In this document: positions 46,748 to 59,868 of the stretch, piece by piece
How the letters are laid out: each line of letters opens with the position of its first letter
Numbering within the stretch: position 1 is the first letter of the stretch
Assembly: GCA_021292105.1 (NCBI GenBank)
Contig: CM037871.1
Span: 57,806,866 to 57,870,865, forward strand
Source: Anadara kagoshimensis
Lineage: Eukaryota; Mollusca; Bivalvia; Arcoida; Arcidae
Direction of reading: 5' to 3'
DNA length: 64,000 bases
Program-made: the position numbers and the translations under genes
Notes under the pieces: model-generated
What the model was told of the DNA's origin: nothing
Database searches by the model: none
The model's input: the letters and a program-made list of their open reading frames with translations, nothing else

Positions 46748-47445
46748 GCCAAGTGAAAAATAAGACAAAATGAAAGAACGAATAAAGTACATTGTATATT
46801 TATATTGTACGGTTCTGTTTTGTCAAACCCTAAAATGAAGAATTCTGACTCATATGTTGTCTTTATACTTTTGGATTTCAGTCTAAACATGACCACCCAG
46901 GTAAAATTAGTTAAAGGTATTTTTAATAAAATTGATATTTCTAAAAGAAACAATTCTTTAACACGTGTTTACGGTGAACTTGGAGAATTTTTTCTTTAAT
47001 ACAGATAAAAATAAATATAAACTATTTCAGTGTGAATATATGTTTTGAAATTTTTAATTCTTAATTTCATCTTACCAGGTTCTCGAGTAAATATGACAAA
47101 CAATGCTATTTAAATAGAAAAATACACCAAAGTCTAGCGTACCTTGGGGGTACAAACACACAGTAAACATCTGAATTTATTTTTGCGTAAGTTAATATCA
47201 ATTTTTTCATACGTGGTCGCTTTTTATGAATACGTAAAATCTGTTAATAGAATTTGTCAATACATGGATTTTCTGAAGTACACCAGCTTGCTACAATTTC
47301 AATTAAAATTGTAATGTAGGCTAATCCGATCTAATACTATTACGGTTGTAAAATGAATAGACCTGAAATAATTTTCACACCTATAACTGTCAAGTATTCT
47401 ATAAATCATTATATACGGTACTAGTGAAATATGCTGCTTTTAATA

Positions 47446-47446
<1 letters not shown>

Positions 47447-47479
<33 letters not shown>
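47447..47479 (+). repeat. CA microsatellite
   Basis: Uninterrupted CA run of about 33 bp. Confidence 0.95.
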
Positions 47480-47481
<2 letters not shown>

Positions 47482-48303
47482 TTTGAAATAACAAAAGTAG
47501 ATTCAAGGACACATTTGCATTATGTTTGAAACACGTGCATGTGCACATGTATTAAACACGTATTAATTATGAGTGTCATGAGAGAGCAGTGAGCATAAAA
47601 TGCCATTCTCTCTGTTGTACAATGTCCATTTATAATGATGTCATTTGTTAACTAATAGTGTTGTATTGTACGCTGTTTACAATAGTCCGACATATGATAA
47701 AAATACCACACCGATCAACTACCGATTTATTTCCATTATAATTGACATTTGATTACATGAATATGGTCCATGGACATAGTTCCAATGGGCTCCTTCCTTC
47801 AAGATATAGCTAACATTTTAAGCCTATGTGATATCATTAAAAGTCTGTCTGTCTGTAGGGTATAACATTTCAACTGACCAGTGCAAAATGTCCCCAAGAC
47901 CGAGTTTAAACCAAGGATAAATGAAGAATTGGAAGTTTTCAGAACCCATGAAGTAGTTTAACTAAAATATCTACATGCATATCGATTAAATGTTTTGTTG
48001 GATGATAAGCATTGCGTGGACTTGTAGGTAGAGAGAGACCCCATAATATGTATTCATGTTTTTCTATTGTCAACTTTCCTTTTCTATGCAGCTATATACC
48101 TGCTTCTTCTGGTTTCACAATTAATACGTTATAGTAGAGCTTTTCCCACTACGGAAACTTTATACAACTAGGCAAGCTGCTTACAAATAAATTCTTGACC
48201 AAGAGATATTGCAAACCAAGGCTTATCAGAGCCATCACAAAATTTATGGCCGTCTTCTAAATATTGTTGACAAGTGTGATGTCAGGATTACTCTGGATAT
48301 ATC

Positions 48304-48490
48304 TGACGTCCAATAGTTCCATGTTTCTTTTATTCTCGATTTTGATTACACGCATTGCGGTAACTTACTTACCCTTCCGGAGCATCTGGCCTCACTTCCT
48401 GGGTGTTTAACGTTTGTCAATTTCATAGTTTTTTACTTTGCTTTGGGATTGTGATTTGGACATAGATTGGTATGTTTGTTTTTGATTTGT
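48304..48490 (+). mobile_element. Family A repeat
   Basis: TGACGTCCAATAGTTCCATG, CCTTCCGGAGCATCTGGCC and TTGTGATTTGGACATAGATT in order. Confidence 0.85.
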
Positions 48491-49070
48491 CAATTTCAAT
48501 GTATTTTTCTCATTTAAACGAATTAAAAATATTTTGATTTCCACAATATTATGGAAATTCTGTGGAATTTTATGGTATGTTTGTTTATGGTTATTAAATG
48601 TTCTGCTTGAAATCTTCTAAAGATAAAACCAACATTATCAACGAGAAGTAACAGTCATTGTGGGCAACGGGGACCATTGCGACAAAGTGGTAAAGAAGGC
48701 ATGTATATGATCATGGGTCTTGGGATGGTCATTCATTTTACTCAAATGACTTAAATGAATAAATACTGTCTTCCTCGGACCTATCATGTCCTTTAGAGAG
48801 CACACTCAAAATTACACATTTATCCATAAAATATTGGTAGTCAAAATGGCTTTTTAATATGCTGCGTCCATACGACAAAACGTCAAGAAGGACCAGTAGA
48901 ACGAGAAACGAATTGTACATTTTAAAATAAAGTAATATTTCACCACATAAATTTACCGATATAAATGCAAAGTTCCATTTTATAAAGCTCTTGATCATGT
49001 TAACAGAATTGGAAAATTTATCTTATCCAAATTATTGAAATTGACATACATTTGCTACTTTTGTAATATC

Positions 49071-49343
49071 AGGGCCCATTTGTTCGAAGCTTGATTAAAT
49101 TAATCAGTGATTATTAACACGAATTTAAAACACCAATAAAAAACAACTTAACATATCATTATTGAATCAACAGTTTTAAAACATTGTGTTTCAATTTGAT
49201 GTAATTCTATTAACTTTTGTGTGTTTTCAAAAAAAAAAAAAAAAAAATAAAAATAAAAATTAACAAAATATTCGATATAATGCAAATAATAATTAAAAAA
49301 AATCCAGCAAATTTTGACTAATCAAGATTCGAACAACTGGGCT
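49071..49343 (+). mobile_element. TIR element, family C
   Basis: Left end GGGCCCATTTGTTCGAAGC, right end GATTCGAACAACTGGGCT. The interior resembles 7296-7494 (ACACCAATAAAAAAC, TTTTAAAACATTG) and has gained an A-run near 49230. Confidence 0.8.
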
Positions 49344-50096
49344 CAGATATGTAAACTTATCTCGTCCATTTTAGGACACTATGATCAAAATGATGCTCAT
49401 AAATTTATTAGGTAAAATAATAATAAATAAAAAATATATTCTTACCTGGTTGTTCTATGGTTCATGTGGCTGAATTTCACATCACGATAATTTGGATTTT
49501 CTTATTTAAATAAGCTGCAAGTACAAATTACCAATAATTTAAGAAAATCGCACATTAAATGTATTATTTATAACGGAATCATCCCAGTCACACATCGATA
49601 GAAATCTATAGTCAGTCAGCGCAATGTATACCAAACTACTCCAGAAAAATAGAAATCATTAATTTTTGATAAACTCGTATTAAACTGTTTTATCGATGGT
49701 TAAAAACCCGACGTATCTGCATCAGTACAGAACCAAGAAGTATATATATTCCAGCATCATATATTTATATTAATTATTCTATACCTTCTTCACACCTGAT
49801 CAAAAAGCTGTATTTGAAAAGATAAGAATGAAATAATTCTATATATATATGTATACCCAAACTCAATTTACCTGTGTTTTATATGAAGATAAAACATATC
49901 CCAAGTCGATAGATTTAAATTTGTTCAGGCTACGTGTAAACATTATAAGTCATTCTTTTTGATACTCTAGTATTGAGAAATAAATAGAAAACGTGCTTTA
50001 ATGAAAATTTGAATTTTTCTCACCTGTTTGTTTGTCTATCACTCCGTTTATATTGATTTACAATATGTCAAAAAGACTTGTTCAAGACACCATGGA

Positions 50097-50355
50097 TAAA
50101 ATTTATAATTTTACGCACAAAATTGGGGCTCTCGAAGAAACACTTTTATTTGAACTATACATGTTTGAATACTAGTTTTGTAATTTAGGGTCTTTCGGGT
50201 GAAATTTAAAATTCTTTCCTTTAAAAGAAAAGAACAAACCCATACGTTTGTAATATAAATAGGACATTAGTTGTGCAATATAACATTAAAATAGTTAAAA
50301 ATTATAATTTTTTACACAATAGGGGCTCTAGAAGAAACACGTCTTTATTATTGTA
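50097..50355 (+). repeat. Direct repeat pair, ~50-bp unit
   Basis: TTATAATTTTACGCACAAAA with GGGGCTCTCGAAGAAACAC near 50101, and TTATAATTTTTTACACAATA with GGGGCTCTAGAAGAAACAC near 50300. Confidence 0.7.
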
Positions 50356-50485
50356 TTAGTTTAATATTTTGATTTGTATTGTGAAAAATTGACAGCATGA
50401 ATACATTCAAATTTGGTTTCTAGAAGAAGTCTTAATTATATATTTATGGCCGTCATCACAGTTGATGTTTTTTTGTCTAGGAATG

Positions 50486-50697
50486 TGACGTCCCATAGTT
50501 CCATGTTTCTTTCATTTTCAATTTTGATTACACACGTGGCAGGTGTAGCTAGTTAAACAGGAGGTGCTTACCCTTCCGAAGCACCCGGACTCACTTCCCT
50601 GGTGGAAGTCCACGTGTCTAACCTGACTTGTCAGCTTCAACCTTTTACTTTCCTTCTGGGTTGTGATTCAGACATGGATTAGTATGTTTGTTTTTCA
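50486..50697 (+). mobile_element. Family A repeat, left member of an inverted pair
   Basis: Full set of landmarks: TGACGTCCCATAGTTCCATG, CACACGTGGCAGGTGTAGCT, CTTCCGAAGCACCCGGACTC. An inverted copy follows about 105 bp later. Confidence 0.9.
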
Positions 50698-50801
50698 TTA
50701 GTACTACAGTAAATCCAGATATTTTCGCGACACTTTAATTCATGTAAAGGAGGACCGACGCGGGAAACTTCAAATTCCCATTTTAATTGTTTCTGATACA
50801 A

Positions 50802-51002
50802 AACAAACATGCCAGTCTAAGTTGAAACACAATCCAAAAAATCCAAGTTAATGCTTCGAAAACTGGCAAAGTTTGTTAAATACTTGAACTTTCATTAGGG
50901 AAATGAGGACGTGTGCTCCGGAAAGATAAGCCCTTCTGTTTAGCTACATCCACCACATGTCAAATCAAAATTGATAATGAAAGGAACATGGAATTATTGA
51001 AT
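50802..51002 (-). mobile_element. Family A repeat, right member of an inverted pair
   Basis: Minus copy, read on plus as GTGTGCTCCGGAAAGATAAG, TAGCTACATCCACCACATGT and GAAAGGAACATGGAATTATT. The distal part is more diverged. Confidence 0.8.
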
Positions 51003-52807
51003 GCAACAAAAATTCCCCTGCATTCTGTTGAAGCGTTTTATAAATTCAATATGTTTTTTGTTAAACTGTGTTTGGATGATATCTATAGTGAGGGAAACTA
51101 AACTGGGACCAGTTGAGTCAAATGACGCAACAGAAAACCATGGATAAAAGTACGACTTTTTCACAATACTATTTGAACATTGTATATGCCAGACATTAAG
51201 CAATAGCTATTAGATATTACTGGTTTTGCATACAGATTCGCAGCTAATGTAAAAAAGTTTCAGCATCCATACTGAAATAAAATCATTGGAATATATATTG
51301 AATTTTCTTTTAAAAAAAGGGCCCAAATAATTGTACTTCATGACATTGAAATGAAAAACAATAAACCATGCACGAAACCACCCAGTTGGAGTCGTGTCCT
51401 GGTACATCAGTGTTATGAACTGGACCAGACATGCCATAAAAACCAATGTCCACATTTTTTATTCTTTGATCATACTTTTACTAATTCATTGATTAGTTTG
51501 TTGAATTCCATCTGTTTTATAAAGGCAAGGAACTACCTTCTTTTCTCAAGAGTTTTTAATCCATCGTCAAGTGGTTTTAAATTTAACGAGCGGTGTTTTC
51601 GAAATTGTTACGCCCCGAGAAACCAGCGTCAGATGAGAAAAGAATTGGTTATTTAAATTCAGTCGTGCTAATGTTGTATTATATAAAGGGATTTTATTTT
51701 CTGTCGGGTGTAATATGGTTTTAATGACACAGAAGTAATAGAAGTATAATGACACAGAAATTTCATAAAAACTGAACTTTTTACATTTAAATTAAACCAT
51801 ATCAATACCTAACAGGCTCAATCAAAGCCCTTGGTCTTTGAAAAAAGTTCCTTATTCCCCTAAACATCAAAGGAGCGGGTCATTCTAAATAATCTTCGCG
51901 TCATTGCTTTTAATTTACGAGACAGGATTACCATATCAACTTTAAACTTTAAAATTGTCATGATAACCAATTTTATACAGAAATTACTAGGTCAAGCCTT
52001 TTTTCAAACAATGAAAAACTAGTTTTGATCATCAACTAGTAAAGTAGAAAAAGTGAAGTACTTTACACATATTCCTGCCATCTTCAGTGCATACACTGCT
52101 ACAAAGAAATGGATGTGTTTTTGTTAAGGAAAAAAATCAGAGAATCGGGATTCGCCTAACGATTTATGCAGCCATTGCTTAAATTACAAATTTCAAATGT
52201 TTTCATTTTTTTCCAATACAAAAAGATTCGCAAATGTCATTGCTTTTAATTTTTTGATAGCAAATAGACTCATTTGATACTTTTACATAAATAATGGGTA
52301 AAGAAACTAGGATGAACTAGTGCAGATACAAATGTTTATGCTTGTCGGCCATGGCAACATCAGCAACATTCTTTCATGTAAAAATACTAGTACATAGTAG
52401 AGATCTGACCAAACAAATACATGAAACAAAGTATTTTTTGTCCTTTCTGTTTTATCTTGCATTTATCATGTAGAGTTACTCAGTAATGCTTCACGATATA
52501 TATACAATGTATATTTTTCTACTTGTTATAATGCTGTATATGTGACAAGCCATTATAAAATGCTCTTTCATAGGGATAGACTAGACGAATAACTCCAATA
52601 CAATCGGGAGTGGTGAAAATTTGCGTAGAAAATAAATAAGTTGCATTATCTTCGTACAAGAAATTTTCATAACCTTATGTAGGAGATATAATTTCTCTTT
52701 TCAGTAACCAAACCCGTATGTTTGTCAGTAAATAAAATTTCAAGAACTACAAATTATACATTTTTGCAATAAATAAGGACGAAAATTCAATTCAACCGGG
52801 GTGATAA

Positions 52808-53100
52808 TGTTGCAGCATTTTATAATCGAAAGTCAACATGGTCCGACCTTGATGTAGCAATTAAAGATGAAAAGTCAACAGGTTCTGACAATGTTGCATC
52901 ATTTTCTAATTGAAAGCCTACAGACTCGGACCTTGCAGATGTATAAACAGAATCTAATAAGTTTGCATTGAAGACCAATCTGCTGTCGTGATGGTGCAAC
53001 ACCTTCTAATTAAGAAGTCAATATGCTCTGAGCTTTCTGCAACAATCTTTGATGAAAGACCAACAGGCTTTGACAACAATTCTTATAGAAAGTTAAGAAC
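52808..53100 (+). repeat. Degenerate tandem repeat
   Basis: Motifs GTTGCARCATTTTMTAATYG and GAAAGTCAACAGGYTCTGAC recur about five times at roughly 55-65 bp with strong divergence. No gene is supported in any frame. Confidence 0.6.
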
Positions 53101-54103
53101 TTTGACATTATTCACAACTGAAATGCGCTTATGATATTATGCCCAATATGTTGGTAGAAATCAACGGTAGGTCATAGTTTATGCTCTTCGATTCCAGATG
53201 TGATGTTAATGCATTCAAAACTATGCCATTGATATGAACACCCGTTCATACTTTTAAATTCGTAACAAAAACTGGTTTTGATTTGAAACATTCATCTAGT
53301 CAGTTATATCATAAAAATAAAGTCCACTATTTATTGTCTTATGACTATTATATCCATGTCAAGTAGGAAATTCTGAAGATAGAAATGTCTTAATACTAAT
53401 TGAAAATAATATTTCAGTTGTGGAAAATGTCGACTTTTAATTTATAATATTTAAGTCTCCTTCCGTAAGCGCTTTCATCAGAGACACCTCACTCAATCTC
53501 AATGAAATTTTATAACAACAATTCATCATCCATGTAGATTTGCAATCCACATGATAAAATTCCAACATGGCTGTCATAACCATGTAAACAGGGAGACTTT
53601 TCTCATTGTGCTTGTCATAATTACAATTCTTGTTAATTTTGCTATTATGTTCAATGTCACCTGATATGTGTATACCTTATGTTTTGCATGATTGTTCTTT
53701 TTTGGCGTGTTGCATATTCTAGGTTGTTCTTGCCATTAAGCATAAGTAACTTAGTTTTTAGTTTCTGTGTATATTTCACTTCAACAGCCGCTCTTTGTCA
53801 TAGCCAGATACATGTATTTTCAGCTACAGCTTTGATTCCATTGTTCACATCAATATACTGGTTTCTGTTGTTTAGGGTATAAACTGAGCTTATGTTATTA
53901 AGTATATCGTAATGTATTATATGTTCAATGTACAATTTATGAGAATAAAGAACTTGAACTTGAATTTTGAAACCCAATGGAATCAAGACGTAAGCCAAGC
54001 TGGAAATAACAATGCAGTCTACCAAATCTCTCAAAGTAAGATAAGTATTATACTTAAGAATATTAATAGCTGACAGATTACATATTATACCAGTTTTAAT
54101 TTT

Positions 54104-54200
54104 ACAGCACTAGACCACCGTATCAGAATACAATTTGGAGGAATCAGTAGTGCTTGAACCAAATTTGTTTTCAAGAAGTTAAAAAGATACTCAAAAGACC
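54104..54200 (+). repeat. Dispersed repeat, family H
   Basis: TTTTACAGCACTAGACCACC, then AGAATACAATT, AATCAGTAGTGCTTG and GTTAAAAAGATAC. Confidence 0.75.
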
Positions 54201-54405
54201 AAAATATATTTTACCAAGTTTAGCTAAGGCAATACTTTGCATAAGGGAGTATGCCATAGGTTTTGAGGAATTTCAAATTTTAACTAGCAGCAAATGTAGA
54301 CAATAGTATAATTCTGACAATAATACACAATTATTGCCTACTGAGTTTGTGGTATCCTCGGATCACCAGCCACCAGCAGTGGTTTAAATTAAACATTTTA
54401 CAACA

Positions 54406-54500
54406 CTAGATGGCCATTTCGGAATACAATTCCTAATCAGTAGTGCTTGGACCAAAATTATAAAACCAAAATTGTTTTTGAAGATGTTGAAAAGATACCT
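54406..54500 (+). repeat. Dispersed repeat, family H
   Basis: TTTTACAACACTAGATGGCC, then GGAATACAATT, AATCAGTAGTGCTTG and GTTGAAAAGATACC; direct repeat of the block 302 bp upstream. Confidence 0.75.
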
Positions 54501-55088
54501 TTTGGACCGAAATATATTTTTTTAGGAATAAAATAACAATTAAACCAGCTCTTTCAGAAGATCAACAAAGCTCTCCTGCAAAAAACGAATTTAACCAAAC
54601 TCTTACAATTATTTAACACTAGGTACCAACACGAACACTAAAAGAGCTAAAAAGGAAAACCCGCTTCTTTCTCAAACATTATATACATATGCTGTTATTA
54701 TTAGTGTGGTGTAAACATCTACTTTGGTCACAAGATATATTTCAGCAGTAGCAGCTATAACTCCAACAGCATCACTCTTCTCTTTTATTAGAGCGTGTAA
54801 GTGTTTTCCCAGAAAATATGCATGCAAGGAAGGCAATAAATGTATGAAGTTTTACGAGCAATAAAAGGCATGTAAAACTAAAGTATAAAACTATTTAGAT
54901 TGCAGGATAAAGCTGAAATATGCACATTATGTCACACTTACTACAGCCTTATTAATAGAAAATAACAAATAATATTTGTACGGTAGTAGTGTTATTATAA
55001 CTGAAGGAATGTTGTCAGTCTCGTATTTAGTGATGTGTTTGAATACTCTAACATCTTAATTATTAACCGACTTTTTACATTGCGTAAA

Positions 55089-55298
55089 TACAGTAGAACC
55101 TGTCTTAAAGGCCGCCTTTATATAAAAATAACCTTATTTTTTTAAAGGTCAGTAAAATTGTATCCCAGTGCTCTTTATCAATGTTATTTGACCACCGTTT
55201 ATTCGTGTTATTTGAGCCTGTTTATAAGGATCACCTGCCCATAAAGGCCACTTTTATTGTTTCCTTTGGTTGGCCTTTGGAGACAAATGTGGCTGTAT
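55089..55298 (+). mobile_element. MITE-like TIR element, family P
   Basis: 210 bp, lengthened by a partial internal duplication of the CACCGTTTATTCGTGTTATT region. Ends TACAGTAGAACCTGTCTTAA and AGACAAATGTGGCTGTA. Confidence 0.8.
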
Positions 55299-55787
55299 AA
55301 TAATAATTCTCCTTCTGAAAGGAAAGACGATTTTAAACATTTTTTCGTCTTGTGGGTGCAAAGTAGGAAAACATGAAAATTATGTTAAAAAGTTGTAATA
55401 CCATGATAATATAATCACAATATTTTCAATGTTTATGTCATTGGTATATAATAACGTTTATTTTTTCCATTGTTAACAATAGTCTTAACTAGGATTGGAA
55501 AGCAGGCATTGCCAATATGATAGCTAAGTCCTCTCATAACATAACGTTTCAGTTACATTCTCAAAGGATATTTTTTCCATACATAATTTGTTTTTATTTT
55601 AGGTGTTAAAATAAAAATCTACCATAATCAATTCTGAACCAAATGGCATCAACACTGAAACAATTGACTTACAAAACCAGAATTGTCTAAACCCTTTACT
55701 TACCAAATACAGAAACACAAAAGATCAACCAAAACGGACCAAGAAAACAAAACCAGAATTGTCTAACCTCTTTACTACTTACCAAAT

Positions 55788-56115
55788 ACAGAAACACAAA
55801 AGGTCAACCAAAAATACAGAAACACAAAAGGTCAACCAAAAATACAGAAACACAAAAGGTCAACCAAAAATACAGAAACACAAAAGGTCAACCAAAAATA
55901 CAGACACACAAAAGGTCAACCAAAAATACAGAAACATAAAAGGTCAACCAAAAATACAGAAACACAAAAGGTCAACCAAAAATACAGACACACAAAAGGT
56001 CAACCAAAAATAACAAAAGGTCAACCAAAAATACAGAAACACAAAAGGTCAACCAAAAATACAGAAACACAAAAGGTCAACCAAAAATACAGAAACACAA
56101 AAGGTCAACCAAAAC
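55788..56115 (+). repeat. 28-bp tandem array, about 12 units
   Basis: The unit joins ACAGAAACACAAAAGG and TCAACCAAAAAT. Variants with ACAGACACAC recur at positions suggesting block duplication, and one unit near 56010 is shortened. The array lies within a longer direct repeat: CCAGAATTGTCTAA with TTACCAAATACAGAAACAC occurs twice between 55678 and 55800. Confidence 0.95.
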
Positions 56116-56713
56116 GGACAAAGAAAACAAAACAAAATAAAGATATAGTAAAAACCAAAACAGAAACATTTAGCAGGTTACGGATGTAACGTAAAAATGG
56201 AACATTTTATTTTTGTAAATACAGTAAAGACAAATATTAATGTTATTATACGTGAAAGTAATAATGTTTTTATTAGTCCACACCAATCTCCTTACTTATC
56301 AAAGTGTATGGTCTAATAAAAGTTAAGAGTACTTAATATATACAGATGTACTTGGTAAGAGTTTAGTATACATCACACAGAAATTTTTTTTTTATATATG
56401 ATATGTTTATTACACGGACTACCTCGTCCGTTCAATACAACAGATGTAAATGTGAAATAAAGGTCTTAATATTTTGAAGCGCTCAGCATAGGCGGGTTTT
56501 CACAACAACAGCTGGTTTTATAATAACTTTCCGTTTTCCACGTTGTTCTTATCTTTAGTATATTTAATTACTCCGTCCAGCTGTTTCTAAGATACGTTTC
56601 TTCACTTTCAAGAAAGTTGATCCGAAATGAAACTTTCTATTTGCTTATTGACGCAGATCTGGAAATATCTAGTTATCTGGACCTGTGTATCCAAAATTAC
56701 CATGGAGATAGAT

Positions 56714-56902
56714 GACGTGCTTATAGTTCCTTTATTTCACAAACGGCGGTTGTAGCAACCTGAACAATAGGTACTTACCCTTCCAGAGCACCCGGCCTCA
56801 CATCTTTGGTGGAAGATCACGTGTTAAATCTAACTTGCCAGTTTCAAAGTTTTTTTTTACTTTGCTTTTGGGGTTGTGATATGGACATGGATTGAAACAC
56901 AT
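56714..56902 (+). mobile_element. Family A repeat
   Basis: CTTCCAGAGCACCCGGCCTC, TGGTGGAAGATCACGTGTTA and GTTGTGATATGGACATGGAT in order; the GTGTAGCTAGC block is diverged. Confidence 0.85.
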
Positions 56903-57604
56903 CAATACTAATTATTTATTCTTAAACAAGAGGGTAACCATGGAAACGTTATATTTGTATTTTGCAGTCTGATTAGATCGACCACATTTATTCAATATTG
57001 TTTGATGACATAAGAAATATTAACGATATCCCGGGGGATGGTTTTAGTGATGAATGAAGAAAATATATAGGACAACATCAGAGGCGCAAAAACCTTCCTC
57101 TATGAAATATCAATTTTGATGGAAAACCCGGCGAACAGTGATGGCATGTGCTCTTTTGAATGCATTATTTTAAAAAGCATATCACAGAAGGGAAACTGAA
57201 CGAAAATGTCTCCGCACAACATGTCAATAGAGGGAAAACGTAGCCAAAGTGTCTCCCACAAGCATTTCTGATTTTAAGTCTTCGGCCCGTTTGTGATTTT
57301 AGTTTTATTGGGATTGTGAATACAAACAGTTTCCAATCTCTTAATGATGGAATCTAATGAAACGGTAAAGGATAGAGATAATTGCCATCTCTGTCGGTCA
57401 GAGTAAATGATAGAGAGGCATTTATTGCACCCCAGATAGAAAAATCCTTTAAAAAAGAGGTGCAAGATATTTCCATCTTGTACCCCCCTGTGCAAGATAG
57501 CCTACACGCCATTTTTCCCGCAAAATTTTATCAACACAGCCAGAGGTGTTTCGAAAGTTGTAATTGATTTTAAATTGAAAAATTATAGTTTCTGGTGCAA
57601 GAAA

Positions 57605-57760
57605 TAGAATCAATCACTACTTGTACTGCCAGATAAGGAAATCCCAACCATCGTTCTAATATATTTTGTCCAGAACTCGGCAAGCCTCGTTCTGGACCAA
57701 ATATATTAGAACTTGGGTTGAGATTTCCCTATCTGGCACCACAAGTTGTGATAGATTCTA
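57605..57760. repeat. Foldback hairpin, family K, copy 2
   Basis: Arms of about 70 bp pair at roughly 85-90% and enclose the same centre CTCGGCAAGCCTCG. Arm core GATAAGGAAATCCCAACC on the left and its partner on the right. The inner arm sequence differs from copy 1, yet pairing is kept. Confidence 0.93.
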
Positions 57761-59714
57761 TTAAGTAAGAAATCAATCAGAAACAAAACTGTGGCATCTG
57801 CATCATATACCTGGTTACTTATTATAATGTAACAGGTGTGGTACCAGGAAGTAATAAGTATGTACCTGCCTAGGGCAGAATAAGACGGAGATATTACGGT
57901 TATTGTTGATTAGTAAAACATGGAGTTCAGTAGTTTTCTTTAAAATTATTATCAAAGTAGGGAGGGTTCAATTTTCCAATTCTTGCGCCAAATATTTCAT
58001 AGATAATGAATTAAACTCAGATTACAAAAATGATGGTAAAAAAACTAGTTTGAGCACATTGTTGATTGTCTGTTTATTGTCACCCATCCTCCATAATTAA
58101 TCTATTTGGACTAGTTTTGACAACCAAAATAACCATTTTGTATCACATTGTTTGTCTAGTGTACATTTAGGGACTTTTGGTTGTATAATAAATGATATGC
58201 CATTTGACTGACGCCGGTTCAAAGTCGGGAATTTGTAGTATCTGGCGTTTTATCATGTGTCTTGTTCGGTGTTTTCGTTTCTTCTTTGGATTCTAGCCAT
58301 AGGGTCGTAAATATTGTATCATGATTCCGGTTTGAATTTATTATTTCTATGTACAGGAACAATAAGCGCGATAAGAAACTACGTCAAATCACGTCACGTA
58401 ACAGTTAATTATCTGACGGCGCCATCTGTTGTCTGACGTCATAATAGAGGGGAACACTCTTTATATCAGTGTCCAAAGAATGGTTCTGTATTATTGTAAA
58501 GGTAAAACGGGAGCATTTTTGTATACTGTATAGACTAGTCGATATTAATTATTTTGGTAAACAAATGAAATATACCAATTCCTTGCAGTCATATATAATC
58601 AAATAAGTTCGAGAAAAAATAGTTGAGCTGAAAAATCTAATTTACATATTGCTTTACGATCACATAAGCAAACCCTTTTGCAGCAAACAAAACCAGCCAA
58701 AGAGCGACATGGCGCTTGTATAGGTATTACTAAAAGATTTAAGATGTCTGTCGCCATATATTTATTTTCTTTTTACAAATACACTTATATTTTACATATT
58801 TAAGATGTAAATGACTTCTCTTCAAATGACGCGTTTTAAACGAATTTGCCAAATATATATCACAACAATCTATCTTTAAATAGTAGTTCATTAACAAAAA
58901 GTCCGGATCAGTTTTACTTCTGTAATAACAAAATTACAAATATTATTGTAATTTTGTAGAGAGGAATCAATGCTCACTGTCCGAAGATAGAGGATATTAC
59001 AAATATTCAATTTGCTTCAGAAAATTATTCGGGAACGCTTGAACAACAACGTCTTATTGAAAAGAGAAAATTACATTCGTCATCACTTAAGAAGGATTTA
59101 AAAACTCTCTGTTTCGTTTTTCATTTTTTAACAATGTTATTGATTCTGTATTTTATGATTACAATGAGAATAAACATGACTATTTTATTGCTACATAATA
59201 TGTTATTAAATCTGCATATATCATATGACACCTCTGTAAAGAGAAGCGTATCATATAGAGAAGAATTGGAGAATAAAACCAATTACTGAACGTGTAAAGA
59301 TCCACAAAGCGCAAGTTATTGTGCAAAGCCATGTAAAATCGAAAGAGAAAAAGATATTGATCGATGGTTATTCCGATTTAGACCAAATTGCATCTCTTTC
59401 TAGACAGCCAAAATCAAAGTTTAGGTTTTTGTGTATATAAAATTTCTTGTTTGAGAAAATAAGATTAAAGGAAAACATAAATTAATAAAGTGAAGCCAAA
59501 AAATTGTTATGATATTGGTGAACAATTTAATTAAATACAAAGATTGTTCTTACTAGATACTGGTGAATCAGAACCATTCAGAGGAAGCTTCACCAAAATG
59601 AAAGGAATTACAATTATAAAACTACTGTAGACATAGAATGCAAGCTGTTCTGGTTTCAGAATGTGGCCACGTATTTAAGCATAAATATAGTTACATGTAA
59701 CCAAAAACATGTAC

Positions 59715-59868
59715 ATGTACTTGGCTACTACTTATATACTTACGTTCAACTAATAATGTTGGTAAAAGTCAAGATATTTGGTTACAGCCAAGCTACTTGG
59801 TAACAGCAATTTACTTGGTTACAATAGATGTACTTGGTTACAACCAATGTTCCAAGTAACAACCGATA
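59715..59868 (+). repeat. Degenerate short tandem repeat
   Basis: The motif TACTTGGTTACA recurs about five to six times at roughly 18-25 bp, with variants such as ATTTGGTTACAGCCAA. Confidence 0.75.

Noticed and set aside
55759..56013. Lys/Thr-rich 84-codon frame
   Set aside because: It is the 28-bp tandem array translated; no start context or conserved domain.
57382..57567. 61-codon plus-strand frame next to foldback K copy 2
   Set aside because: It is short and overlaps another frame on the opposite strand; the sequence contains inverted repeats and seems to be part of a repeat.
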